Source of the DNA: an uncultured bacterium
GTDB taxonomy: Bacteria > Pseudomonadota > Alphaproteobacteria > Sphingomonadales > Sphingomonadaceae
Reading direction: 5' to 3'
Assembly (NCBI GenBank): GCA_942636505.2
Contig: CALOGB020000056.1
Location: forward strand, 620,001-684,000
Length of the DNA: 64,000 bases
Part shown: piece by piece, positions 54,567 through 63,535 of the stretch
Position numbering within the stretch: position 1 is the stretch's first letter
How the letters are laid out: every line of letters starts with the position of its first letter
Notes under the pieces: model-generated
Told to the model about the DNA's origin: nothing
The model's input: the letters and a program-made list of their open reading frames with translations, nothing else
Database searches by the model: none
Made by a program: the position numbers and the translations under genes

Positions 54567-56183
54567 CTAGGCAATGAGGCTAAGCGCAACCGCCTCCGCG
54601 ACCTTGATGCCGTCGACCGCGGCGGAAAGAATGCCCCCGGCATAGCCAGCGCCTTCGCCCGCCGGGAAAAGCCCCGCCGTGTTGAGGCTGACGAAGTCAT
54701 CGCCCCGCGTGATCCTGACCGGCGACGAGGTGCGTGTCTCGACCCCTGTGAGCACCGCATCAGGATGGTCGTAACCCGGAATCTCGCGGCCGAACGCCGG
54801 CAACGCCTCGCGCAGCGCAGTGATCGCGAACTCGGGCAGGCACTCCGACAGGTCGGTCATGTGCACGCCCGGCTTGTACGACGGTATTACCGTTCCGAGC
54901 GCGGTCGACGCGCGGCCCGCGAGCAGGTCGCCGATGCGTTGCGCGGGTGCCTTGTAGTTCGAACCCCCGGCGACATAGGCGCGCGATTCCCAATGGCGTT
55001 GCAGCTCGATCCCGGCGAGCGGGTGGCCGGGATAGTCGCGCTCGGGGTCGATGCCGATGACGATCCCCGAGTTCGCATTTCGTTCGTTGCGCGAATACTG
55101 GCTCATGCCGTTGGTCGCGACGCGGCCCTCCTCGGAGGTCGCGGCGACGACGGTGCCGCCGGGGCACATGCAGAAGCTGTAGACGGTCCGCCCGTTCTTG
55201 CAGTGGTGCGACAGGCTGTACGCCGCCGCCCCGAGATCGGGATGGCCCGCGCATGGCCCGAACCGTGCTTCGTCGATCCAGGACTGCGGGTGCTCGATGC
55301 GGACGCCGATCGAGAACGGCTTGGCCTCGACGTGGACACCCTTGGCATGCAGCATCTCGAACGTGTCGCGCGCGCTGTGGCCTACCGCGAATACGACGTG
55401 GTCGGCTTCGAGATAGTCGCCGGTGCTGAGATGCAGGCCGCGGACTCGGCGAGTGCCGGCTTCCTCGACGATGTCGAGACCGTCGACGCGGGTCGAGAAG
55501 CGGTATTCGCCGCCGAGCGCCTCGATCGTCTCGCGCATGCTCTCGACCATCGTGACGAGGCGGAAGGTGCCGATATGCGGGTGTGCTTCGGTGAGGATTT
55601 CCGGCGGGGCGCCGGCTTTGACGAACTCGGTCAGGACTTTGCGGCCCAAGTGGCGCGGGTCCTTGATCTGGCTCCAGAGCTTGCCGTCGGAGAAGGTGCC
55701 GGCGCCGCCTTCACCGAACTGGACGTTGGATTCGGGGTTGAGCACGCTCTTGCGCCAGAGGCCCCAGGTGTCCTTGGTACGCTCGCGGACGACCTTGCCG
55801 CGGTCGAGGATGATCGGGCGGAATCCCATTTGCGCCAGGATCAGGCCAGCGAACAGCCCGCAGGGGCCTGCGCCGACCACCACGGGGCGCAGGCCGGTGT
55901 AGCTCGCGCCGCCCTTGGTCACGAAGCGGTACCCCGTGTCGGGGGTGCGCTGGACGTGGCGATCCTTGCGGAAGCGTGTGAGGATTGTGTCCTCGTTCTT
56001 CAGCGTGACGTCGACAGAATAGACGAGCTGGATGTCCATCTTGTCGCGGGCATCGTGCGCGCGTCTGGCGATGGTGTAGCGGATCAGGTCGCGTGGGGTG
56101 ACGCGCAGGCGATCGCGGATCGCGGCGGGGAGCGCTTCGTCGGCGTGATTGAGCGGCAGCTTGAGGTCGGTAATGCGGAGCAT
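54567..56183 (-). CDS. FAD-dependent dehydrogenase (COG2509-like)
   Basis: A protein of 538 residues. An N-terminal region (LRITDLKLPLNHADEAL, then RDLIRYTIARRAHDAR) precedes the FAD fold PVVVGAGPCGLFAGLILAQ. Further conserved pieces are NVQFGEGGAGTFSDGKL, FCMCPGGTVVAATSEEG and the C-terminal FPAGEGAGYAGGILSAAVDG, all typical of this broad uncharacterised oxidoreductase family. The substrate is unknown. The start at 56183 (MLRITDLK) is 60 bases from divergent cobO. Despite that neighbour, nothing in the sequence ties it to cobalamin. Confidence 0.82.
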   Translation of the reverse strand: MLRITDLKLPLNHADEALPAAIRDRLRVTPRDLIRYTIARRAHDARDKMDIQLVYSVDVTLKNEDTILTRFRKDRHVQRTPDTGYRFVTKGGASYTGLRPVVVGAGPCGLFAGLILAQMGFRPIILDRGKVVRERTKDTWGLWRKSVLNPESNVQFGEGGAGTFSDGKLWSQIKDPRHLGRKVLTEFVKAGAPPEILTEAHPHIGTFRLVTMVESMRETIEALGGEYRFSTRVDGLDIVEEAGTRRVRGLHLSTGDYLEADHVVFAVGHSARDTFEMLHAKGVHVEAKPFSIGVRIEHPQSWIDEARFGPCAGHPDLGAAAYSLSHHCKNGRTVYSFCMCPGGTVVAATSEEGRVATNGMSQYSRNERNANSGIVIGIDPERDYPGHPLAGIELQRHWESRAYVAGGSNYKAPAQRIGDLLAGRASTALGTVIPSYKPGVHMTDLSECLPEFAITALREALPAFGREIPGYDHPDAVLTGVETRTSSPVRITRGDDFVSLNTAGLFPAGEGAGYAGGILSAAVDGIKVAEAVALSLIA

Positions 56184-56243
56184 GTCGGTCGCTCTAGCGC
56201 CGCACGGCGCGATCCGCCATCGGGAGGACGAGAGGACTTGATC

Positions 56244-56843
56244 ATGCGGACCGACGACGAGCAGAATGCCAAGAGCGCCAAGCGGAAGGAGGTCCAGGAC
56301 CGGATCGTCGCGAGCAAGACGATCGAGAAGGGGCTGATCATCGTCCACACCGGCAAGGGCAAGGGCAAGTCGACCGCCGCGTTCGGCATGGCGGTGCGGA
56401 TGATCGGGCATGGGCGCAAAGTCGGCGTGGTGCAGTTCGTCAAGGGCGCGATGGCGACCGGTGAGAAGGCGATCTTCGATGCGTTCCCGGAGCTTTGCGA
56501 GTTCAAGCCGATGGGGGAGGGGTTCACCTGGGACACGCAGGATCGCGCACGCGATATCGCGGTGGCGCGCGAGGCGTGGGACGAGGTGAAGCGGATGGTT
56601 GCGGATCCGTCGTACGCGATGGTGGTGGCGGACGAGCTCAACATCGTGTTGCGGTATGAGTATCTGCCGGTCGACGAAGTCTTGGCGGTGTTGGCGGCGA
56701 AGCCCGAGATGACGCATGTCGTGGTGACCGGGCGGAATGCGCCGGATGCGCTGATCGAGATGGCGGACCTGGTGACCGAGATGACGCAGGTGAAGCATCC
56801 GTTCCGGTCGGGCGTGAAGGCGCAGGCTGGCGTGGAGTTTTAG
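56244..56843 (+). CDS. cobO: Cob(I)yrinic acid a,c-diamide adenosyltransferase
   Basis: A cytoplasmic enzyme of 199 residues (CobO/BtuR/CobA type) that transfers the 5'-deoxyadenosyl group from ATP to cob(I)alamin-type corrinoids. The ATP-binding loop HTGKGKGKSTAAFG is near residues 35-48. The later signature VVADELNIVLRYEYL and the C-terminal VKHPFRSGVKAQ-type tail (family consensus: pushes substrate in) are present. It lies upstream of the cobalamin riboswitch, so it is not under its direct control, and is divergent from the FAD dehydrogenase. Confidence 0.95.
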   Translation: MRTDDEQNAKSAKRKEVQDRIVASKTIEKGLIIVHTGKGKGKSTAAFGMAVRMIGHGRKVGVVQFVKGAMATGEKAIFDAFPELCEFKPMGEGFTWDTQDRARDIAVAREAWDEVKRMVADPSYAMVVADELNIVLRYEYLPVDEVLAVLAAKPEMTHVVVTGRNAPDALIEMADLVTEMTQVKHPFRSGVKAQAGVEF

Positions 56844-56879
56844 GCGGCTTCCTACTCTACGGCCCGTTACGACCACCGT

Positions 56880-56962
56880 CCGTCATCCTGACGAAAGTCA
56901 GGAGCAGAGCCACGAAGGTCACCGCCCGTTACACTGGATCCTGAGTTTCGTCAGGATGACGG
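56880..56962. repeat. Family C palindrome
   Basis: CCGTCATCCTGACGAAAGTC and the inverse ...TTTCGTCAGGATGACGG enclose about 37 bases. It lies between cobO and the riboswitch. It resembles the trxA-argJ hairpin in the outer bases (CCGTCATCC/GGnTGACGG). Confidence 0.75.
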
Positions 56963-57045
56963 GAGGGCATGGGAACGGCTGGCGGACTTCTAACGGACGT
57001 AGCCGTGTCTTGCGCCGGGTCTTCCTGCCGCGTATCGCTCACTCC

Positions 57046-57216
57046 GCGACAGGTTCCCCCGATGCTCACGCCGAGGGGGATGAAAATGGGAACGGGAAAC
57101 ACCCGGCTGCCCCTGCAACTGTACGCGGCGAGCCATCGTGCCTCATGCCATTGGGATACTCCCGAGAAGGCGGCACGGACGGCGTTGACCCGCGAGCCAG
57201 GAGACCTGCCCGTCGC
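57046..57216 (+). ncRNA. Cobalamin (AdoCbl) riboswitch
   Basis: The conserved pieces occur in order. P1 begins GCGACAGGT (57046) and closes with ACCTGCCCGTCGC (to 57216). In between are GATGAAAATGGGAAC (57080-57094), the conserved GCTGCCCCTGCAACTGT (57106-57122), the core ATGCCATTGGG (57145-57155) and the terminal GAGCCAGGAGACCTGCC (57194-57210). The core has CCATTGG where the consensus is CCACTGG. It sits upstream of the DUF1636-cobT-cobC-cobS operon, which it should turn off when B12 is plentiful. Confidence 0.93.
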
Positions 57217-57317
57217 GGTCGTCTTTCGTCCGGCCAGGGTGCGCCGAACGGACGGGTAACACCCCGAGCGACGACATCGCTTCGCGTTGCGCGGAGGCTG
57301 GAGGCGTGCGCCTTTGG

Positions 57318-57354
57318 CCCCTTGCGCGGTGCGGGACCGACTGTCCGAAGGGGT
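57318..57354 (+). promoter_or_regulatory. Possible SD-sequestering stem downstream of the riboswitch
   Basis: CCCCTT (57318-57323) can pair with AAGGGG (57348-57353), with an inner GGAC/GTCC hairpin. AAGGGG is the only good Shine-Dalgarno sequence in the leader and lies five bases before an ATG at 57359. This could be the expression platform, blocking translation when B12 is bound. The stem is seen in sequence; the regulatory role is inference. Confidence 0.4.
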
Positions 57355-57358
57355 TCCT

Positions 57359-57406
57359 ATGCCAAGTACACATCGTTCTGAGATCGTCCGGGAACGGATA
57401 TGCTGA
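57359..57406 (+). CDS. Possible 15-residue leader ORF before DUF1636
   Basis: MPSTHRSEIVRERIC, then TGA. It has the strong Shine-Dalgarno AAGGGG at 57348-57353, while the DUF1636 ATG at 57400 has only a weak site. The leader stop (TGA, 57404-57406) overlaps the DUF1636 start within ATGCTGA, so ribosomes finishing here could restart on the next gene. It is too short for a homology test by eye. Confidence 0.35.
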   Translation: MPSTHRSEIVRERIC

Positions 57407-57807
57407 ATCCGGTCGACGACGGCGTCTCGGTAGTCGCGTGCAATACGTGTCGCCATTCCACCGATGCGCGCGATGACGAGCAGGGCAATCGCGGCGGCGC
57501 GCGGCTCGTGGCTGCGTTAAAGACGGTGCAGGCGAGCGATCCCGCCTATGCCGACGTAGCCGTGCAGGAGATGCCGTGCCTGTTCGCGTGCCAGGATTTC
57601 TGCACGATCCACCTGCGCGCACCCGCCAAGGTTGGCTATGTGCTCGGCCGGTTCGAGCCGACCGAAGACGCTGCGCGTGCGATCCTGGATTACGCACGGC
57701 TCTACGGCGAGAGTGCGTTCGGACAGGTGCCGTTCAAGCAATGGCCGCAGGGGGTGAAGGGCCACTTCATCACCCGCACGCCGCCCGCCGGGTTCGTCGT
57801 GGAATGA
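57400..57807 (+). CDS. DUF1636 putative metal-binding protein
   Basis: A protein of 135 residues. The conserved cysteines are in VVACNTCRHS near the start and in MPCLFACQDFCTIHLR in the centre; the end VPFKQWPQGVKGHFITR is typical. DUF1636 proteins are often linked to cobalamin genes and are thought to bind metal, possibly through a thioredoxin-like [2Fe-2S] or cobalt site. It is the first gene after the riboswitch and overlaps cobT by ATGA. It could help supply or protect cobalt; this is inference. Confidence 0.75.
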   Translation: MLNPVDDGVSVVACNTCRHSTDARDDEQGNRGGARLVAALKTVQASDPAYADVAVQEMPCLFACQDFCTIHLRAPAKVGYVLGRFEPTEDAARAILDYARLYGESAFGQVPFKQWPQGVKGHFITRTPPAGFVVE

Positions 57808-58817
57808 CCTTTTTTCCAACGGCCGGGGCATTTCTATCATCCTTGAGCGCGTTGCCGCAGCCGGACGAAGCCGCTCGATCGGCGGCGGTGGCGCGCCAGA
57901 GGCAACTGACCAAGCCTCCGGGCTCGCTCGGGCGGTTGGAAGAGATTGCCGTCTTCATGGCCGGCTGGCAGGGCCATGAATGCCCGCGGCTCGATCGCGG
58001 CCGGGTGGTGATCTTCGCGGGTAACCACGGCATCGTCGATCGCGGCGTCAGTGCGTTTCCGGCCTCCGTCACCGCGCAGATGGTGGCCAATTTCGAACAT
58101 GGCGGCGCGGCGATCAACGCGCTGTCGCGCGCGGCGGGGCTCGATCTCAGAGTCGTCCCGCTCGACCTCGACCGGCCGACGATCGATTTCACCGTCGCCC
58201 CGGCGATGTCGGAGGAGGAATGCCTCGCGGCGATCAATGCGGGCGCCGCCGTCGTTGCGGACGCACCCGATCTGATCGTGCTAGGCGAGATGGGGATCGG
58301 CAACTCGACCTCCGCCGCCGCGCTGTGCCTCGCCAGCTTCGATGGATCGGCACGCGACTGGGTCGGGCCCGGTACCGGAGTCGACGACGACGGCATGGCC
58401 CGCAAGATCGCGACCGTGGAGGCTGGGCTGGCGCGGCACCGGGACGCACTGACCACCCCGTTCGAGACGCTACGCAGGCTTGGCGGTCGTGAACTTGCGG
58501 CGATCGCAGGCGCGGTCATAGCTGCGCGTCTCGCAGGCGTACCCGTTATGCTCGATGGCTTCATATGCTGTGCCGCAGTCGCGCCGATCGCCGCTGCGTG
58601 CCCGGATATCCTCGCGCATTGTCTTGCCGGCCACGTGTCGGCCGAGCCGGGTCATGCGCGCCTGTTGCGAGCATTGGGGCTCGATCCGCTGCTGTCGCTA
58701 GGCATGCGGCTCGGCGAGGGAAGCGGCGCAGCGACTGCGACCTTGCTCGTTCGCGCGGCGCTGGCGGCGCATGACGAGATGGCGACCTTTGCCGAGGCGG
58801 GGGTCTCGGTCGCGTGA
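57804..58817 (+). CDS. cobT: Nicotinate-nucleotide-dimethylbenzimidazole phosphoribosyltransferase
   Basis: This enzyme (CobT; CobU in the Pseudomonas naming) activates the lower base of B12 by making alpha-ribazole phosphate. The protein has 337 residues. It contains TKPPGSLGRLEEIA, FAGNHGIVDRGVSAFP, the substrate loop GEMGIGNSTSAAAL, and the C-terminal LGMRLGEGSGAATATLLV with the catalytic glutamate. It overlaps both neighbours by four bases and is part of the riboswitch-controlled operon. Confidence 0.96.
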   Translation: MTFFPTAGAFLSSLSALPQPDEAARSAAVARQRQLTKPPGSLGRLEEIAVFMAGWQGHECPRLDRGRVVIFAGNHGIVDRGVSAFPASVTAQMVANFEHGGAAINALSRAAGLDLRVVPLDLDRPTIDFTVAPAMSEEECLAAINAGAAVVADAPDLIVLGEMGIGNSTSAAALCLASFDGSARDWVGPGTGVDDDGMARKIATVEAGLARHRDALTTPFETLRRLGGRELAAIAGAVIAARLAGVPVMLDGFICCAAVAPIAAACPDILAHCLAGHVSAEPGHARLLRALGLDPLLSLGMRLGEGSGAATATLLVRAALAAHDEMATFAEAGVSVA

Positions 58818-59386
58818 CCGGCTCGCACATGCTGTACCTGATGCGGCATGGCGCTCCCGTCCGCGAAGGCCTGTTGCTGGGGCGAACGGACGATCCGGTG
58901 ACGGAGGCCGGCGTTGCGGCATGCGTCCAGCGCGCCGTAGGATTGAAGGTTGCTGCGATCGTGTCGTCCGACCTGAAGCGTACGCGCGATTGCGCGACGG
59001 CGATCGGCAGCGCGCGGGGCATCGTCGGCCAGGCCGATCGACGGTGGCGTGAACTCGACTTCGGAGTGTGGGATGGAATGCGTCCAGCCGATATCGATCC
59101 GGAGGCCTTCGCGCGGTTCCACGACGATCCGGACGCGGCTTCGCCGCTGGACGGTGAGCGATGGTCGTCGTTGCTGGACCGGGTCGGCAATGCCTTGGCG
59201 GTACTTCCGCCGGTGCCGACGTTGGTCGTCACGCACGGTGGCGCTATCCGGGCGGCGCTGGCGGACCTGTGTGGATTCGATCGTCGCCAGACTTGGGCGT
59301 TCGACCTGCCTTATGCCGCGCTCGTGTCTTTGCGGGTTTGGCCGGGGCCGGATCGGACTGTTCAGATCGTCGGACTTTCGACGTGA
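58814..59386 (+). CDS. cobC: Histidine phosphatase, probable alpha-ribazole phosphatase
   Basis: A phosphatase of 190 residues with the histidine-phosphatase signature LMRHGAP (phosphorylated His near residue 12), a later arginine in SSDLKRTRDCA and the second catalytic histidine in VVTHGGAIRA. In this operon it most likely removes phosphate from alpha-ribazole phosphate or adenosylcobalamin 5'-phosphate, the role of CobC in Salmonella. The assignment is by context. The start is the GTG in GTGA overlapping cobT. Confidence 0.85.
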   Translation: MTGSHMLYLMRHGAPVREGLLLGRTDDPVTEAGVAACVQRAVGLKVAAIVSSDLKRTRDCATAIGSARGIVGQADRRWRELDFGVWDGMRPADIDPEAFARFHDDPDAASPLDGERWSSLLDRVGNALAVLPPVPTLVVTHGGAIRAALADLCGFDRRQTWAFDLPYAALVSLRVWPGPDRTVQIVGLST

Positions 59387-60114
59387 AGCGGTTGGTCGTC
59401 GCGTTCGGTTTCCTGACGCGCCTGCCGATGCCGCGCGTCGAGGCCGGGGCTCACGACTTTGCCGCGGCGATCCGATACTATCCGCTGGTCGGACTGGCGA
59501 TCGGCGTGCTCGTCGCCGCGGCGGGATGGGCAGGCGCGCTGGTCGACCCATGGACCGGGGCCTGTGCAGCGTTGCTGACGTGGATCGCCGCCACGGGCGC
59601 ATTGCACCTCGATGGGCTGGCCGATCTCGCTGACGGACTGGGTGCGGCGCATGGCGATCGGACGCGGTTGCTCGCGGTGATGGCCGATCCGCATATCGGC
59701 AGCTTCGGCGTCGTCGCGATCGTCGCCCAGATGATCGTTAAGCTCGTTCTGCTGCACGCGGTCGGGCTGACGGCGTGGTGGCTGGTTATCCTGGTGCCGT
59801 TTGCTGCGAGGATGGGGCCGCTAGCCTGGGCAGTGCTGTTGCCGCCGTTGCGGGCGGGCGGATTGGGCGCCGCGGTCGCCGGCGCAGTCCGATCGCGCGA
59901 CCTGGTCGGCTGGGGGCTCCTCCTGGCGCTCGCGGCCGTCGCGGCCCCCGCGCTGTTGGCGGTTCCGCTCCTGATACTGGCCGTCGCGGCATGGTTGCGG
60001 CGTAAATTGGGGGGCGTGACCGGAGACGCGCACGGGGCGGGGATCGAGCTTGTCGAGACCGGAGTCCTGCTCGCTTTTGCCATCGCCGGTGCGTCAGCCG
60101 GCGCGCTGGGCTAG
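59383..60114 (+). CDS. cobS: Cobalamin synthase CobS (CobV)
   Basis: An inner membrane enzyme of 243 residues that joins adenosylcobinamide-GDP with alpha-ribazole. It begins [10 protein letters not shown] and has the conserved acidic core [15 protein letters not shown] followed by [15 protein letters not shown], with six or more membrane helices. The start is the GTG at 59383, within GTGA overlapping the phosphatase stop. Its end overlaps the end of convergent cobQ by 21 bases. Confidence 0.95.
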   Translation: MKRLVVAFGFLTRLPMPRVEAGAHDFAAAIRYYPLVGLAIGVLVAAAGWAGALVDPWTGACAALLTWIAATGALHLDGLADLADGLGAAHGDRTRLLAVMADPHIGSFGVVAIVAQMIVKLVLLHAVGLTAWWLVILVPFAARMGPLAWAVLLPPLRAGGLGAAVAGAVRSRDLVGWGLLLALAAVAAPALLAVPLLILAVAAWLRRKLGGVTGDAHGAGIELVETGVLLAFAIAGASAGALG

Positions 60115-61548
60115 GTCGAGCATCTCATCGAGATCGACGTGACGTTCGAGCGTCGCCGCGATCGCGTCGAGCGCGGCATCGATCGAGGCAGCATGGTCAG
60201 GTCCGACAGCGTCGACGCCGAGCCGGCCCAGCCACGCCGCGCGTTGCTCGGCAAGCCCGAACAGGCCGTGGACATAACTCCCGTGGACCAGTCCGTCGGC
60301 GCTCGTCGCGCCTTCCGCGCTGCCGTCGGAGCGATGACCGACGGGGCGGTTCAGGTCGCCGCCGGTCGTTGCGCCCATGTGCATCTCATAGCCTTCGAAG
60401 CGCGCGCCCTTGGCGATCCCCTCGATCCGCTCAAGCGTTTTCGTCGCAGTGAGAACAGTGTCGATATCGAGTAGCCCAAGCCCCGCGATCGTCGTTGCGG
60501 GCCCTTCGATCCCGTTCGGATCGGCGATGCTGCGACCGAGCATCTGGTAGCCGCCGCAGAGCCCCAACACCGGCTTTCCCCGGCGGTGATGTGCGAGGAT
60601 ATCGATGTCCCAGCCTTGCGCGCGCAGGAAGGCGAGATCGGGGATCGTGGCTTTCGAGCCGGCCAGCACGATCATGTCCGCCTCGGGGATCGGCGTGCCG
60701 GGCGGGACCATCACCAGCGCGACGCCTTGTTCGAGGCGTAGCGGGTCTAGGTCGTCAAAATTAGCGATCCGCGGCGTGATCGGGCAGGCGATCGTTACGC
60801 GACGGTCGACCGACGCGGAGGGGCGTTCGAGGATCACGGCGTCTTCACTGGGCAGGCGCGCGGCGTCCGTTAGCCAGGGCACGACGCCGTAGCCGCGCCA
60901 GCCGCTACGCCCCTCGATCGCACGATAGCCGTCGTCGAACAGAGCCGGATCGCCGCGGAACTTGTTGACGAGGAAGCCGTGGATCATCGCCGCGTCGGCA
61001 GGGTCGATCACCGCGCGCGTGCCGACGATTGAGGCGATGACACCGCCGCGATCGATATCGCCGACCAGGATCACGGGGACATTGGCGGCGCGGGCGAACC
61101 CCATGTTGGCGATGTCGCCTGCGCGCAGGTTGATCTCCGCCGGGCTGCCTGCGCCTTCGACGACGACGAGATCGCAGCTTGCCGACAGTCGCTCGAAGCT
61201 GTCGAGCACGTCGACGAGCAGGCCCTCGCGTCCTTCGCGCCACCGTGCGGCGGCGAGCGTGCCGCGGACCTGCCCACGGACGATCAATTGCGACGTGCGA
61301 TCGCCCTGCGGCTTGAGCAGCACTGGGTTCATGTCGACGCTGGGCTCGACTCGACACGCGATCGCCTGCGTCGCCTGCGCGCGGCCGATTTCGCCACCGT
61401 CGGCGGTGACGGCCGCGTTGTTCGACATGTTCTGCGGTTTGAACGGGCGGACCGACAGTCCCCGGTTGGCGAACGCGCGGCACAGTCCGGCGACGAGCAC
61501 GGACTTGCCGACGTCGGAGCCGGTCCCCTGGAGCATCAGAGCCGCCAT
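60094..61548 (-). CDS. cobQ: Cobyric acid synthase
   Basis: A glutamine-dependent amidotransferase of 484 residues (CobQ/CbiP) that amidates four carboxylates of adenosylcobyrinic a,c-diamide. The N-terminal ATP domain has [27 protein letters not shown] and [14 protein letters not shown]. The class I glutaminase domain has the nucleophile cysteine in [13 protein letters not shown] and the downstream HGSYVHGLF. It overlaps cbiB by 13 bases and runs toward cobS. Confidence 0.96.
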   Translation of the reverse strand: MAALMLQGTGSDVGKSVLVAGLCRAFANRGLSVRPFKPQNMSNNAAVTADGGEIGRAQATQAIACRVEPSVDMNPVLLKPQGDRTSQLIVRGQVRGTLAAARWREGREGLLVDVLDSFERLSASCDLVVVEGAGSPAEINLRAGDIANMGFARAANVPVILVGDIDRGGVIASIVGTRAVIDPADAAMIHGFLVNKFRGDPALFDDGYRAIEGRSGWRGYGVVPWLTDAARLPSEDAVILERPSASVDRRVTIACPITPRIANFDDLDPLRLEQGVALVMVPPGTPIPEADMIVLAGSKATIPDLAFLRAQGWDIDILAHHRRGKPVLGLCGGYQMLGRSIADPNGIEGPATTIAGLGLLDIDTVLTATKTLERIEGIAKGARFEGYEMHMGATTGGDLNRPVGHRSDGSAEGATSADGLVHGSYVHGLFGLAEQRAAWLGRLGVDAVGPDHAASIDAALDAIAATLERHVDLDEMLDLAQRAG

Positions 61549-62474
61549 GCGAGTACTCCGGCGATGACGAGGAGAAGGATGCAGGCCCGACGAAAGATGC
61601 CGAGCGCCGCGCGGAGGTCAGTAGCGGTTACGTCGCGGCGACCGTCGCCGATATATGGCTTTGCGGTGACGATGCCGTCATAGGCGATCGGTCCGGCGAG
61701 GCGCAATCCGAGTGCGCCCGCCATCGCCGCTTCGGGCCATCCTGAGTTGGGCGACGCATGGTTGCCGGCATCGCGGACCATCGTCCGCCAACCGCCACAG
61801 CTGGCAACGCAAAGCAAAACGCCGCTAAGCCGGGCGGGAATGAGGTTGGCGACATCATCGATCCGCGCCGCCGCCCAGCCGAATGCGCGCCACCGGTCCT
61901 CGCGGTGCCCGATCAGGCTGTCCGCGGTGTTGATCGCCTTGTACGCCCAGAGGCCCGGCAGGCCGGCGACCAGCAGCCAGAACAGCGGCGCGACGACGCC
62001 GTCGCAGACGCTTTCCGCCAGGCTCTCGATCGCGGCGCGCGCGACGCCGGCTTCGTCGAGCGTCGAGACGTCCCGGCCGACGATCATCGCGACGCGGGTG
62101 CGGGCGGCTTCCAGGTCGCCGCTTTCGAGGGCACGCGCGACCGGCACGACATGGTCGTACAGGCTACGGATCGCCAAGCCAGGCGCTGCCATCACGCCGA
62201 TCGCGATCCAGGCGATGGGACCAAGAACGAGCCGCGGGAGGGAAGTCGCAGCGAGCGCCACGCCGACCGCCACTGCAATGAGTGCAACGATCGTGACGGC
62301 ACCGGCGGAACGGCGGATCGTGTCCGATAGCGCAGGGCGGTTCCAGCGCGTTTCGGCCCATCCGATCATCCGTGCGAAGCCGCCAACCGGATGACCGATC
62401 CGCGCATAGAGCGGCGCCGGCCAGCCGACCGCCGCGTCTATGATGATCGCCAGCACGGCGACCGGCTCAACCAC
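61536..62474 (-). CDS. cbiB: Adenosylcobinamide-phosphate synthase CbiB
   Basis: An inner membrane enzyme of about 312 residues (CbiB; CobD in the Pseudomonas naming) that couples cobyric acid with an aminopropanol arm. Helices are frequent. The conserved parts [22 protein letters not shown] and [19 protein letters not shown] are present, and [21 protein letters not shown] follows. The start is uncertain: the GTG at 62474 (VVEPVAV) is chosen, eight bases inside the end of cobD, with a TTG two codons earlier possible. Confidence 0.94.
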   Translation of the reverse strand: MVEPVAVLAIIIDAAVGWPAPLYARIGHPVGGFARMIGWAETRWNRPALSDTIRRSAGAVTIVALIAVAVGVALAATSLPRLVLGPIAWIAIGVMAAPGLAIRSLYDHVVPVARALESGDLEAARTRVAMIVGRDVSTLDEAGVARAAIESLAESVCDGVVAPLFWLLVAGLPGLWAYKAINTADSLIGHREDRWRAFGWAAARIDDVANLIPARLSGVLLCVASCGGWRTMVRDAGNHASPNSGWPEAAMAGALGLRLAGPIAYDGIVTAKPYIGDGRRDVTATDLRAALGIFRRACILLLVIAGVLAWRL

Positions 62475-63441
62475 CGCCAAGCGCCTCGTCGAGCCGTGCA
62501 AAGGCTTCGTCGCTGCCCGGGACGCCCATACGAAGCCAGCGCGGCGAATGATCGAAGGTTCGAGTCAGGATGCCGACCTGTGCAAGCCGTTCGAACAGCG
62601 CGGGTGCCGCGTCGGTTTCGATCAGCCGGAACAACGCGCATTCGCCGCCGGCTTGGAGGCCATGACGTGCCAACATCGTGTCGAGCCTCTTTGCGCGTTC
62701 GACGATCGAGACCCGCGTGGCGGCGATCCACGCGGCGTCTCGGTAGGCGGTGATGCCATAGGCCACGGCGTGCGCCGATATGGGCCAGCTGCCGAGCCGC
62801 CGTCGCATCTCGGCGACGTGCTCCGGCGGCCCGATCATGAACCCGAGCCGCACGCCGGGCAGGCCGAAGAATTTGCCGAACGACCGAAACACGATCGCGC
62901 GATCGTCGGGGCGGAGCAATGGGATGAGGCTAGATTCGGACGCGACGTCGGCGAACGCTTCGTCCACGATCAGGAAGGCACCGTTGCGCGCGATCGTCAG
63001 CAGGCGTTGCGGCGTGTCGCGGTGACCGTCGGGGTTATTGGGGTTGGCCAGCAACAGCGTGCCGTCCTCGACTGTCTCGATCGCGGCTCGCGCTATCGGA
63101 ACGGCGCCGTTGAGCGCTTCGGCATGTGTGGCGTAGCTCGGCACGACGAACCGGACGGGGGTGGGCAGGTCCAGCGCGGCCAGCATTCGTAGGCCGAGTT
63201 CACTACCGGGCAACGCGACGACCCGGTCCGCGGTCGTGCCGAATACGGCAGCAGCGGAGGCTTCCAGATCGGCGATCGCTGCGGGCGAGGGGAGGCTGTG
63301 CAGATCGACCGTCGGAACGCGATTGGTAGGCCACGCGCAGGGGTTGATACCGGTCGACAGGTCGAGCCATGGTCGCGGCGCATCCGGATAGTGGACGGCG
63401 GCGAGGTCGATCCGTCCACCGTGGATGCGCAGGGCGTTCAT
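62467..63441 (-). CDS. cobD: Threonine-phosphate decarboxylase CobD (CobC)
   Basis: A PLP-dependent enzyme of 324 residues that makes aminopropanol phosphate. The N-terminus holds HGGRIDLAAVHYPDAPRPW and LDLSTGINP; the aspartate aminotransferase fold includes LLLANPNNPDG, and the PLP lysine lies in VFRSFGKFFGLPGVRLGF. The start at 63441 (MNALRIHGG) fits the family best. An ATG four codons earlier and others up to 63516 are possible. Named CobC in the Pseudomonas scheme. Confidence 0.94.
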   Translation of the reverse strand: MNALRIHGGRIDLAAVHYPDAPRPWLDLSTGINPCAWPTNRVPTVDLHSLPSPAAIADLEASAAAVFGTTADRVVALPGSELGLRMLAALDLPTPVRFVVPSYATHAEALNGAVPIARAAIETVEDGTLLLANPNNPDGHRDTPQRLLTIARNGAFLIVDEAFADVASESSLIPLLRPDDRAIVFRSFGKFFGLPGVRLGFMIGPPEHVAEMRRRLGSWPISAHAVAYGITAYRDAAWIAATRVSIVERAKRLDTMLARHGLQAGGECALFRLIETDAAPALFERLAQVGILTRTFDHSPRWLRMGVPGSDEAFARLDEALGGG

Positions 63442-63535
63442 ACCGTCTTTCATTCGGATCCGCGGGCTTTCGCTTGATCTTCCGGGCGTCATCGTCATTC
63501 CGGGCCCGTCGAGCAAGCGCGAAGGAAACGGTAGG

